Assembly (NCBI GenBank): GCA_035525365.1
Contig: DATLEK010000092.1
Coordinates: 1 to 64,000, forward strand
Source: GCA-2861595 sp035525365
GTDB taxonomy: Bacteria > Actinomycetota > Acidimicrobiia > Acidimicrobiales > GCA-2861595
Direction: 5' to 3'
DNA: 64,000 nucleotides
The first letter of the stretch is position 1. Every line of letters starts with the position of its first letter. Below, one piece after another: positions 16,443 through 23,430 of this stretch. A program made the translations under genes and the position numbers. The notes beneath the pieces are model-generated. The model made no database searches and was not told the DNA's origin. It saw nothing but the letters and a program-made list of their open reading frames with translations.

Positions 16443-16960
16443 GCGATGAGAGCCAGGCCCACGGCGCCGGCAGCCAGAACAAGCGCCAGGGAGCGGGCGG
16501 CGGGCGGTGCGAACCGCTGGGCGCCCAGGGCCAGGCCTGCTCCCAAAACAGCCGCGGCGCCCCGGAGGACAACCTGGCCGAGGGCGCCTGCCGGGCCCGC
16601 GACGATCACGCCCGCGGTGACGCCGAACAGCAGGGCGGTGAGGCCCCTTGGTTTCACCAGGATCAGCGCGGCGGCGGCGCACCACATGGACGCGGCAGCC
16701 AGAGGAGGGCCGACCGCGGCAGCCGGTCCGAGCACGGTCTGGGCCCCGCCGATGGCGTCGAGTGATGTGGTGCCCCATCGCAGGGCAACGGCGGCAGTCG
16801 CCATCAGCGCTACCGCCCCGACCACCAGCTCTCCGGCAGCCGCCCCGAGCAGGACAATCAGCAACACCACTTCGCCGGTCGACGAGAGCGCCAGCAACGC
16901 CGCCCCCACGCCGGCACCCGTGCGCAGTTCATCGGAGCTCGGCCCGCTCCACGGAACCAC
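16439..16960 (-). CDS. Small polytopic membrane protein
   Basis: About 173 residues if GTG 16960 is used; a CTG at 17002 overlapping the DUF5318 stop (CTGA) is another possible start. Five or six hydrophobic segments (VVLLIVLLGAAAGELVVGAV, ALILVKPRGLTALLFGVTAG, SLALVLAAGAVGLALIA). No family recognised. It is coupled on both sides: to DUF5318 upstream and to the larger membrane protein downstream (ATGA). The pair may form one complex; this is a guess from context. Confidence 0.5.
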   Translation of the reverse strand: MVPWSGPSSDELRTGAGVGAALLALSSTGEVVLLIVLLGAAAGELVVGAVALMATAAVALRWGTTSLDAIGGAQTVLGPAAAVGPPLAAASMWCAAAALILVKPRGLTALLFGVTAGVIVAGPAGALGQVVLRGAAAVLGAGLALGAQRFAPPAARSLALVLAAGAVGLALIA

Positions 16961-16998
16961 CGGTCGGGATCTGCGGCCCGCCCGCCGCGCAGCCGCTC

Positions 16999-17412
16999 TC
17001 AGCTGGACTTCGCCTGCCGTCGCCCGGCGGCGTAGGTCCGCGCCAGGTGGTTCCACCCGCAGTCGCGACAGACCTCCACCATGTAGCACGTCACGTCTCC
17101 AGCCCGCCGGGTGATCCTGGCCAGCTCCGTCCCCGTGGTGAAGCAGTGGCCGCCGGAGGGCAGCCGGGAACCGAAGGCGTAGGAGACATGGACCAAGGAG
17201 GGCGCTTCGCAGATCGGACAATCCTGCCCAGACGCCTCGCCGATGCCCCGGGCCGCCCGCAAAAGCTCCGGGTGGGCGTCGCACACGTCCAGGCGGGACA
17301 GCCGGCCGCGCTTGAACTCCTTCAGGATCGAGTTGCGAGCCAGGCGGTAATCGACCTGCGCCAGCGCCGAGGTGGCGGCGCCACCACGAAGGGATTGGGG
17401 CCGGAAGCTCAC
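16999..17412 (-). CDS. DUF5318 zinc-ribbon-like protein
   Basis: 137 residues from GTG 17412. It has four CxxC-type cysteines in two pairs, CPICEAPSLVHVSYAFGS and VEVCRDCGWNHLARTYAAG, with an LDVCDAHPELLRAA helix between the N-terminus and the first pair. This is the actinobacterial DUF5318 pattern, a small predicted zinc-binding protein of unknown function that lies next to ponA in mycobacteria. No clear RBS precedes the start, so the mRNA may be leaderless. It is the first gene of the PBP operon. Confidence 0.75.
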   Translation of the reverse strand: MSFRPQSLRGGAATSALAQVDYRLARNSILKEFKRGRLSRLDVCDAHPELLRAARGIGEASGQDCPICEAPSLVHVSYAFGSRLPSGGHCFTTGTELARITRRAGDVTCYMVEVCRDCGWNHLARTYAAGRRQAKSS

Positions 17413-17471
17413 CAGAGAAAGGGTAGCGCCGCGCTGCCTGCCCGTCGGTCTGCGGTGCGGCCATGACTTGA

Positions 17472-17490
17472 CCGCGGTGGTGCACCGCGG
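17472..17490. promoter_or_regulatory. Perfect palindrome between DUF5318 and padR
   Basis: Arms ccgcggtg and caccgcgg surround gtg, giving an 8-3-8 perfect inverted repeat in the divergent promoter region. It could be an operator for the leftward PBP operon or for padR-ino1. It has no T tract and lies between divergent genes, so a terminator is unlikely. Confidence 0.5.
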
Positions 17491-17509
17491 CCATAATAGT
17501 CAGGAGCGT

Positions 17510-17526
17510 TATATCGAACCGATATA
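17510..17526. promoter_or_regulatory. PadR-type operator upstream of padR-ino1
   Basis: Perfect inverted repeat tatatcg-aac-cgatata, AT-rich in otherwise GC-rich DNA, ending 8 bp before the padR start. PadR proteins usually bind such AT-rich palindromes in their own promoters. A tatatt hexamer at 17523-17528 overlaps the right arm and would place transcription start at or next to GTG 17535, so the mRNA may be leaderless. Autorepression is the natural reading. Confidence 0.65.
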
Positions 17527-17534
17527 TTGGACAG

Positions 17535-18182
17535 GTGGAATCGTTGCTGGAACTCGCCATTCTCGGGGTCCTCAAAGACCAGGAGCTGCACGGCTACGAG
17601 CTGAAGAAGCGACTGACGGAGACGGTCGGTCCTCTGTCCAGCGTCTCGTTCGGCTCGCTCTATCCGGCCCTCTCCCGGCTGGAAGCAGCGGGCGCGGTGA
17701 AGGCCGTCGAGGCCCGCACGGGAAGTACGGCCATACCGATGACCGGCTCCCTCGGCGCCGAGGTCGCCGCCTTTCGAGCGCGCCGAGGACCCGTGCGGGG
17801 TAGCCGGGGCAAGAAGGTCTACGGCATCACAGAGCGGGGACACGAACTCTTCGCTGAGTTGCTGGCCGCCAGCAGCCAGTCGCCCGAGGACGATCGGGGC
17901 TTCAACCTGAGGCTGGCCTTTGCGCGCCATCTACCGCCGGAGGCCCGGCTCGGCCTGCTCGAGCGGCGCCGGGCCCAGCTCGTCGAACGCCTGGCCAAGG
18001 CAAGCAGCTCCATCCGGTCCAGCCGCGACCGCCTCGACAGCTACGCCCGCTCGCTGCTCGAGCACGGCAGCGAGGCCACCGAACGGGACATCACCTGGCT
18101 CGACCAGCTCATCGCCGCAGAATCCGCAGCATCCGCAGCATCCGCAGCATCCGACTCTCGAAACAACAAGGAGACAAAATGA
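17535..18182 (+). CDS. PadR-family transcriptional regulator
   Basis: 215 residues from GTG 17535. The winged helix is at 1-110: LLELAILGVLKDQELHGYEL, SFGSLYPALSRLEAAGAVKA and KKVYGITERGHELF. The wing is split by about 35 residues (TGSTAIPMTGSLGAEVAAF...) between its two strands. A C-terminal coiled-coil domain for dimerisation follows (RLGLLERRRAQLVERLAKAS). The tail is a low-complexity AASAASAAS stretch encoded by a 9-bp tandem repeat. Its stop overlaps ino1 by ATGA, so it likely controls inositol synthesis, as at the mycobacterial ino1 locus. Confidence 0.9.
   Translation: MESLLELAILGVLKDQELHGYELKKRLTETVGPLSSVSFGSLYPALSRLEAAGAVKAVEARTGSTAIPMTGSLGAEVAAFRARRGPVRGSRGKKVYGITERGHELFAELLAASSQSPEDDRGFNLRLAFARHLPPEARLGLLERRRAQLVERLAKASSSIRSSRDRLDSYARSLLEHGSEATERDITWLDQLIAAESAASAASAASDSRNNKETK
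18117..18152 (+). repeat. 9-bp tandem repeat inside padR
   Basis: Four copies of gcagcatcc (the first has gcagaatcc) encode an Ala-Ala-Ser tail near the C-terminus of the PadR protein. Copy number could vary by slippage without changing the frame. Confidence 0.85.
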
Positions 18183-19249
18183 CATCCAAGATCCGAGTGG
18201 CCATCGCCGGCGTAGGCAACTGCGCCAGCTCGCTCGTACAGGGCATCGAGTACTACCGCGGGGCGGACCCCGCGGAGACAGTGCCCGGGCTCATGAATGT
18301 GAGCCTCGGTGGCTACCACGTGGGCGACGTCGAGTTCGTGGCCGCCTTCGATGTCGATGCGGCCAAGGTCGGGCTCGACTTGGGCAAGGCCATTTTCACG
18401 GGACAGAACAACACCATCCGGTTCGCGCCCGTGGGCGAGCTGGGTGTCACTGTGCAACGGGGCCCCACCTTTGACGGCCTCGGGAAGTACTACCGCCTCA
18501 CGGTCGAGGAGTCACCCGTGGAGGCGGTCGACATCGCCGAGGCACTTCGGGCGTCACGGGCCGATGTCCTGGTCGCCTATCTTCCCGTCGGCTCCGAGGT
18601 GGCCCAGAAGCACTACGCCCAAGCTTGCCTCGACACAGGCGTGGCCTTCGTCAATGCCATTCCGGTGTTCATCGCCAGCGACCCCGAATGGGCCCGCCGG
18701 TTCCAAGATGCCGGGGTACCGATCGTTGGTGACGACATCAAGAGCCAGGTGGGCGCCACCATCGTGCACCGCATCCTGGCCCGCCTCTTCGAGGACCGGG
18801 GCATGGTCCTCGACCGGACCTACCAGCTCAACGTGGGCGGGAACATGGACTTCAAGAACATGCTCGAGCGGGAGCGTCTCGAGTCCAAGAAGATCTCCAA
18901 GACCCAAGCCGTCACTTCTCAGCTGGACAACGGCATCGCCGACGACGACGTACACATCGGGCCCTCCGATCACGTGGCCTGGCTCGAGGACCGCAAGTGG
19001 GCCTACATCCGCCTCGAGGGTCGTAACTTCGGCGACGTTCCGCTCAATCTGGAGCTCAAGTTGGAAGTGTGGGACTCGCCCAACTCCGCCGGCGTCATCA
19101 TCGATGCTGTGCGCTGCGCCAAGATCGCCCTGGACCGGGGCATCGGGGGCCCTCTGGAAGGGCCGTCGGCGTATTTCATGAAGTCACCACCGGTCCAGCA
19201 CCACGACGAGGACGCCCTTCGCATGGTGGAGGAGTTCGCCGCCGGCTAG
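18179..19249 (+). CDS. ino1: Inositol-3-phosphate synthase
   Basis: 356 residues from ATG 18179. NAD-binding start VAIAGVGNCASSLVQGIEYY, then DVDAAKVGLDLGKAIF, YLPVGSEVAQKHYAQACLD, GDDIKSQVGATIVHRILARL and the active-site block GGNMDFKNMLERERLESKKI. It converts glucose-6-phosphate to inositol-1-phosphate for phosphatidylinositol, mycothiol and related products. Size matches the short actinobacterial form. It is translationally coupled to the PadR gene (ATGA), which probably represses it. Confidence 0.96.
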   Translation: MTSKIRVAIAGVGNCASSLVQGIEYYRGADPAETVPGLMNVSLGGYHVGDVEFVAAFDVDAAKVGLDLGKAIFTGQNNTIRFAPVGELGVTVQRGPTFDGLGKYYRLTVEESPVEAVDIAEALRASRADVLVAYLPVGSEVAQKHYAQACLDTGVAFVNAIPVFIASDPEWARRFQDAGVPIVGDDIKSQVGATIVHRILARLFEDRGMVLDRTYQLNVGGNMDFKNMLERERLESKKISKTQAVTSQLDNGIADDDVHIGPSDHVAWLEDRKWAYIRLEGRNFGDVPLNLELKLEVWDSPNSAGVIIDAVRCAKIALDRGIGGPLEGPSAYFMKSPPVQHHDEDALRMVEEFAAG

Positions 19250-19347
19250 GCCGAGGAGCCGGCTTCGTCGCCCGGACATCGGCCGTGTTGGATTGTTGAA
19301 GCTGACGATCCGCATCACGCGGGGGTCAGGTGTAGCAACATTCCCCC

Positions 19348-20085
19348 GTGGCCAACGAGAATCGCCAGATGCACGACCGCTGCGCTACCTGGTACCAGAG
19401 GAAGCCTGATCTGCCGCTCGACGTGGCCCACTACGGTCCCGACATCGGTGATGAGTCGGACCTGCGCCTGCTCGGCGAGGTACGGGGCAGGCGGGTCCTG
19501 GAGCTGGGGTGCGGGTCGGCGCCGGCCTCGATCTCCTTCGCCAAGCAGGGTGCCATCGCCCTGGCCGTGGAATCCTCCGACGAGTTGGCGGCTTTCGCCA
19601 GGAGGCGATGCGAACAAGAGGGAGTCCGCGTCGAGCTGCGTCAGGGAGACCTGGCCGACCTCGCATTCATCCGGGCCGACTCGGTGGACATCGTCTTCAG
19701 CGCCTACGCGCTGGCCTACGTGGAGGATCTCAGCCGCGTGTTCCGGCAGGTGCACCGGGTCCTGAAAGTGGGCGCTCCCCTGGTGTTCAGCCTTCCCCAC
19801 CCCTTCTACGACATTATCGACGAGGACGGGAACCAGCCCCTCCTCGTGCGACGCTCCTACTTCGACCGCACCAGCATCGGCTCTGAAGACGAAGACCTGA
19901 CGGAGAGCCGCCAGCACCACACCATTGCCGATCTCTACACAGTGTTGTTCCGGGCCAGCTACCGCGTGGACGCCATGCTCGAGCCCCAACCCGAGACGAG
20001 CGGCCCCCGCAGCTCGCTGTGGCGGGAGCCGTTCCGTTACGTCCCCCGCACCCTCGTCATCAGGGCACGGAAGGAGGGGAACTGA
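19348..20085 (+). CDS. Class I SAM-dependent methyltransferase
   Basis: 245 residues from GTG 19348. Motif I is RVLELGCGSAPASISFAKQG (about 48-67), then the acidic AVESSD, QGDLADL, and SVDIVFSAYALAYVEDLSRV as motif IV. The substrate is unknown; small-molecule methyltransferases of this shape are many. Its 3' end overlaps the convergent CCA-adding enzyme gene by 26 bp (20060-20085), so the two transcripts share an antisense end. Confidence 0.8.
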   Translation: MANENRQMHDRCATWYQRKPDLPLDVAHYGPDIGDESDLRLLGEVRGRRVLELGCGSAPASISFAKQGAIALAVESSDELAAFARRRCEQEGVRVELRQGDLADLAFIRADSVDIVFSAYALAYVEDLSRVFRQVHRVLKVGAPLVFSLPHPFYDIIDEDGNQPLLVRRSYFDRTSIGSEDEDLTESRQHHTIADLYTVLFRASYRVDAMLEPQPETSGPRSSLWREPFRYVPRTLVIRARKEGN

Positions 20086-21517
20086 GACCCTCCGGCTGCT
20101 GGCGTAGTTTCCACCACTCGTCGAGACGGTTCCGTGCCTCCGCCTCGCCAAGAGGCCCTTCCTCCAGGCGCAGCTCGAGCAGGTAGCTCAGAGCTTCGCC
20201 CACCACCTTCCCCGGTGGCACACCCAGGTGCTCCATGACCTGGCTACCGTCGAGGTCCGGTCGCATGGCGGCCAGCTCCTCCTGCTCCTCCAGGAGGGCC
20301 AGGCGGGCCTCGAACTCATCGATGCGTCTGCCCAGCGTCTCGGCTTTTCTGGCGTTCCGGGTGGTGCAGTCGCACCTGGTGAGTTCGTTGAGCCGGTACA
20401 GCAACGGTCCGGCGTCCCGCACGTATCGCCGTACGGCGGCATCGGTCCAGCCCATCTTGTAGGTGTGGAAGCGGAGGTGCATCTCCACGAGCCGGGTCAC
20501 GGCGTCGACCATCGCCGATGGATAGCGCAAGGCTCGCATCCGATCCCGTGTCATCCGCGCTCCCACCACCTCGTGATGGTGGAAGGAGACTCCACCAGGA
20601 CCGATGGAGCGGGTCTTGGGCTTCCCGATGTCGTGGAAGAGAGCAGCCAGGCGCAGCACCAGTTCGGGTGAGGTCTTCTCCACGACGGCGATGGTGTGAG
20701 CCAGGACATCCTTGTGGCGATGGATCGGGTCCTGCTCCAGGGCGAGGGCGGGTAGCTCCGGGATGAACTGGCCGGCCAGGCCTGTGTCCACCATGAACCA
20801 GAGCCCGGAACCGACCCGGTCGCCGTCGACCACCATCAGCTTGTCGAGCTCGTCCCGGATCCTCTCGGCCGACACGATCGAGAGGCGGTCATGCATCTCC
20901 CGCACAGCCTGCACCAGCTCCTCTTCAGGCTGAAGCTGCAGGCCGGCCAGAAAGCGCGCCGCCCGCAGCATGCGCAACGGATCGTCGCCGAAGGATTCGG
21001 CTGCGGCCAGAGGCGTCCGCAGCCGCCTTGCCGCGATGTCGCCAAGCCCGTCGAATGGGTCGATCAGCTCGAGGTCGGGAAGACGAAGGGCCATGGCGTT
21101 CACGGTGAAATCACGCCGGGAAAGGTCCGCCTCCACGGCGTCGGCGAAGGCCACCTCCGGCTTCCTCGAGTCTGGGGAGTAGGCCTCGGCCCGGTGCGTG
21201 GTGATCTCGAAGTCGCGGCCTCGCCGGCGACAGCCGATCGTGCCGAACCGCTCACCCTGGTCCCACACCGCCTCCGCCTCGCCTCGGATCAACCGCTTGA
21301 TCTCGTCGGGCCGGGCGTCGGTGGTGAGGTCGAGGTCGAGGTCGTCATCGAGGCGGTTCAGCACTGCATCCCGCACCACTCCGCCTACGAGGTACAGCTG
21401 GTGACCTGCCGGTTGGAAGCGGTCGACCAGCCATGCGGTCTCAGCAACCAGAGGCTTGACGCGCTCGGGGAGGACCACTCGGGCGAGGGTAGTTGGAAGC
21501 CGTCGAGCGCCCGGCAT
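20060..21517 (-). CDS. cca: CCA tRNA nucleotidyltransferase
   Basis: 485 residues. The nucleotidyltransferase head domain is HQLYLVGGVVRDAVLNRLDD followed by the catalytic acids in DLDLDLTTDARP, then RFGTIGCRRRGRDFEITTHR, and RRDFTVNAMAL and GDDPLRMLRAARFLAGL in the neck. An HD domain follows (KDVLAHTIAVVEK, LAALFHDIGKPKT, FHHHEVVGARM). It adds or repairs the 3' CCA of tRNAs. The same gene lies beside the murJ cluster in mycobacteria (pcnA). Convergent overlap with the methyltransferase gene. Confidence 0.95.
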   Translation of the reverse strand: MPGARRLPTTLARVVLPERVKPLVAETAWLVDRFQPAGHQLYLVGGVVRDAVLNRLDDDLDLDLTTDARPDEIKRLIRGEAEAVWDQGERFGTIGCRRRGRDFEITTHRAEAYSPDSRKPEVAFADAVEADLSRRDFTVNAMALRLPDLELIDPFDGLGDIAARRLRTPLAAAESFGDDPLRMLRAARFLAGLQLQPEEELVQAVREMHDRLSIVSAERIRDELDKLMVVDGDRVGSGLWFMVDTGLAGQFIPELPALALEQDPIHRHKDVLAHTIAVVEKTSPELVLRLAALFHDIGKPKTRSIGPGGVSFHHHEVVGARMTRDRMRALRYPSAMVDAVTRLVEMHLRFHTYKMGWTDAAVRRYVRDAGPLLYRLNELTRCDCTTRNARKAETLGRRIDEFEARLALLEEQEELAAMRPDLDGSQVMEHLGVPPGKVVGEALSYLLELRLEEGPLGEAEARNRLDEWWKLRQQPEGLSSPPSVP

Positions 21518-21522
21518 GATCT

Positions 21523-22608
21523 CTAGGCAGGCAGAAGACCTGCCTGCTGGAGCGCTATGCGGAAGTCATGGGGGTTGGAGGCGGCGGCCATGGCGCTACG
21601 CAGGTCGACCAGCCCGTTCTTGAACAGGGCGAACACACTCTGGTCGAAGGTCTGCATGCCGTAGTACTCGCCGTCGGCGATGATCTCGTCGATGGTGTCG
21701 TTGCCTCCCCGCTCGGGGTCGACGATGCGGTCGAATATTCGGCCGGTCATCACGAGCACCTCGAGGGACGGGATCCTGCCGACCCCGTCACAGCGCTCCA
21801 GCAGGCGCTGGCTGATGACTCCCCGGAGCGACGAGGCGAGGCTCAGTCGTACCTGCTTCTGCTGGAAGGGGGGAAAGAAGTCCACGATGCGGTTCACGGT
21901 CTCGACAGCGTTGGTCGTGTGGAGCGTCGAGAGGACGAGGTGACCCGTCTCAGCCGCGGCCAGGGCGGCCCAGACGGTCTCGGGATCTCGCATCTCGCCG
22001 ATGAAGATGACGTCAGGATCCTGCCGGAGCACCCGCTTCATGGCCATGGCGTAGTCAGCGGTGTCGGTGCCGATCTCCCGTTGGTTGACGATGGCCTTCT
22101 TGTCGACGTGAAGCACCTCGATGGGGTCCTCAACCGTCACGATGTTGACTGGTCGGGTGTCGTTGATGTGGTCGATCATGGCGGCGATAGTGGTGGTCTT
22201 GCCCGACCCGGTGGGCCCTGTCACCAGCACAAGGCCTCGTTGCTCGTCGGCCAGCCGCCGCACGACTGAAGGGAGCCCGAGCGACTCGAAGGACGGGATG
22301 CCCGGGAGAACCCGCCGGAAGACAAGCCCGACAGAGCCCCTTTGCCGGAAGATGTTCACCCGGAACCGGCCCAGACCGGAGATGCCCAGCGCGAAATCCG
22401 CTTCGGCTGTCTTCACGAACTCGTCCGCCCGATCATTCGACATGATCGCAAAACCCATCCGTTCAGCATCCTCAGGGGTGACCCGTTCGAAGGAAGTAGC
22501 GATCAGCTTCCCGTCGACCCGGACGTGCGGAGGCGAACCCACTTTGACGTGGAGGTCCGATCCCTGCTGTTCGACCGTGTAGCGCAGCAACTCATTGAGA
22601 TCGAGCAT
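21523..22608 (-). CDS. pilT: PilT-type retraction ATPase
   Basis: 361 residues. N-terminal PAS-like part with GSDLHVKVGSPPHVRVDG, then Walker A GPTGSGKTTTIAAM (about 128-141), the Asp box VNIVTVEDPIEVLH, Walker B DPDVIFIGEMRDPET and the His box TGHLVLSTLHTTNA. The C-terminal IPSLEVLVMTGRI and NDTIDEIIADG fit PilT rather than the PilB extension motor. It powers retraction of type IV pili. No other pilus gene is in the window. It ends 5 bp before the cca start and is co-directional, so the two may be co-transcribed. Confidence 0.92.
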   Translation of the reverse strand: MLDLNELLRYTVEQQGSDLHVKVGSPPHVRVDGKLIATSFERVTPEDAERMGFAIMSNDRADEFVKTAEADFALGISGLGRFRVNIFRQRGSVGLVFRRVLPGIPSFESLGLPSVVRRLADEQRGLVLVTGPTGSGKTTTIAAMIDHINDTRPVNIVTVEDPIEVLHVDKKAIVNQREIGTDTADYAMAMKRVLRQDPDVIFIGEMRDPETVWAALAAAETGHLVLSTLHTTNAVETVNRIVDFFPPFQQKQVRLSLASSLRGVISQRLLERCDGVGRIPSLEVLVMTGRIFDRIVDPERGGNDTIDEIIADGEYYGMQTFDQSVFALFKNGLVDLRSAMAAASNPHDFRIALQQAGLLPA

Positions 22609-22716
22609 TGGGACATTCTCCTACACCGAGGGCACCCGTTCTGTCGATCCTGCCGAATGGCCTCCTTGGGCTCGGCACGCCTGTCCGGGTCGGCGGTTTG
22701 TAGTGTCGGGGATGTT

Positions 22717-23430
22717 GTGAGACGCGGTGGCACAGATGTCCTGCGGTCCGGGCGCGAGAGTTTGCGGACGGGGCCGTGGCGGGGTGACGCCGAGGTGGCA
22801 TGCCTGAGCCCCCTCCCCGACGCGCCCGCGCCATCGGCACCGTTCGTTCGCCAGTGCCTGGAGCAGCTGTCAGCCCGTGGTTTCTCGAGGGTGGTCACGA
22901 CTGCTCTGTCTGAGCCTGAGCAGGTCGGATTTCTCGATGCCGGCTTCTGCATCGAGGAGAACCTGCACCTGCTGGTGCACGACCTGAGGCGGTTACCCGC
23001 CGCCGTGCAGGCACCACTCCGCAGAGCTGGCCACTCCGACCGTCGCTCGGTACTCCAGGTTGACGCCCAGGCCTTCCCCCCGTTCTGGCGGATCGACGAG
23101 CAGGGGTTGTCCGACGCCTTGGCCGCCACGCCCCGCAACAGGTTCCGCGTGGCATCAGGCGAGACCGGCGTAACCGCCTACGCCATCACCGGGCGCGCCG
23201 GGCGACGGGGGTTTCTCCAGCGGCTCGCCGTTCATCCCGAACTTCAGCACAGGGGGCTCGGCCGGGCTTTGGCCACTGACGCGCTGCACTGGCTCCGCAG
23301 GTGGCGCGTCGATCGGGCGGTGGTCAACACCCAGCTCGACAACATCCGCGCCCTCAGGCTCTACGAGAGCCTCGGCTTCCGCCGTGAAGGCACCTGCTTG
23401 TCGGTTCTCAGCCGGGGCCTCGACAGATGA
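22717..23430 (+). CDS. GNAT-family N-acetyltransferase
   Basis: 237 residues from GTG 22717. The C-terminal GNAT fold has the acetyl-CoA loop GFLQRLAVHPELQHRGLGRA, then TQLDNIRALRLYESLGFRRE. The N-terminal half (SAPFVRQCLEQLSARGFSRV, FLDAGFCIEENLHLLVHDL) looks like a second, degenerate GNAT domain. The substrate is unknown. It overlaps the following DUF6049 gene by ATGA and so heads the murJ run. Start is taken at the first GTG after the divergent pilT promoter region; other GTGs are possible. Confidence 0.8.
   Translation: MRRGGTDVLRSGRESLRTGPWRGDAEVACLSPLPDAPAPSAPFVRQCLEQLSARGFSRVVTTALSEPEQVGFLDAGFCIEENLHLLVHDLRRLPAAVQAPLRRAGHSDRRSVLQVDAQAFPPFWRIDEQGLSDALAATPRNRFRVASGETGVTAYAITGRAGRRGFLQRLAVHPELQHRGLGRALATDALHWLRRWRVDRAVVNTQLDNIRALRLYESLGFRREGTCLSVLSRGLDR

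Noticed and set aside
16961..17575. Upstream extension of the 173-residue membrane protein frame
   Set aside because: It runs antiparallel in frame through DUF5318 and the padR promoter and has shadow composition.
18117..18152. CRISPR-like repeat
   Set aside because: Units are 9 bp, without spacers, and are coding; no CRISPR array is visible anywhere in the window.
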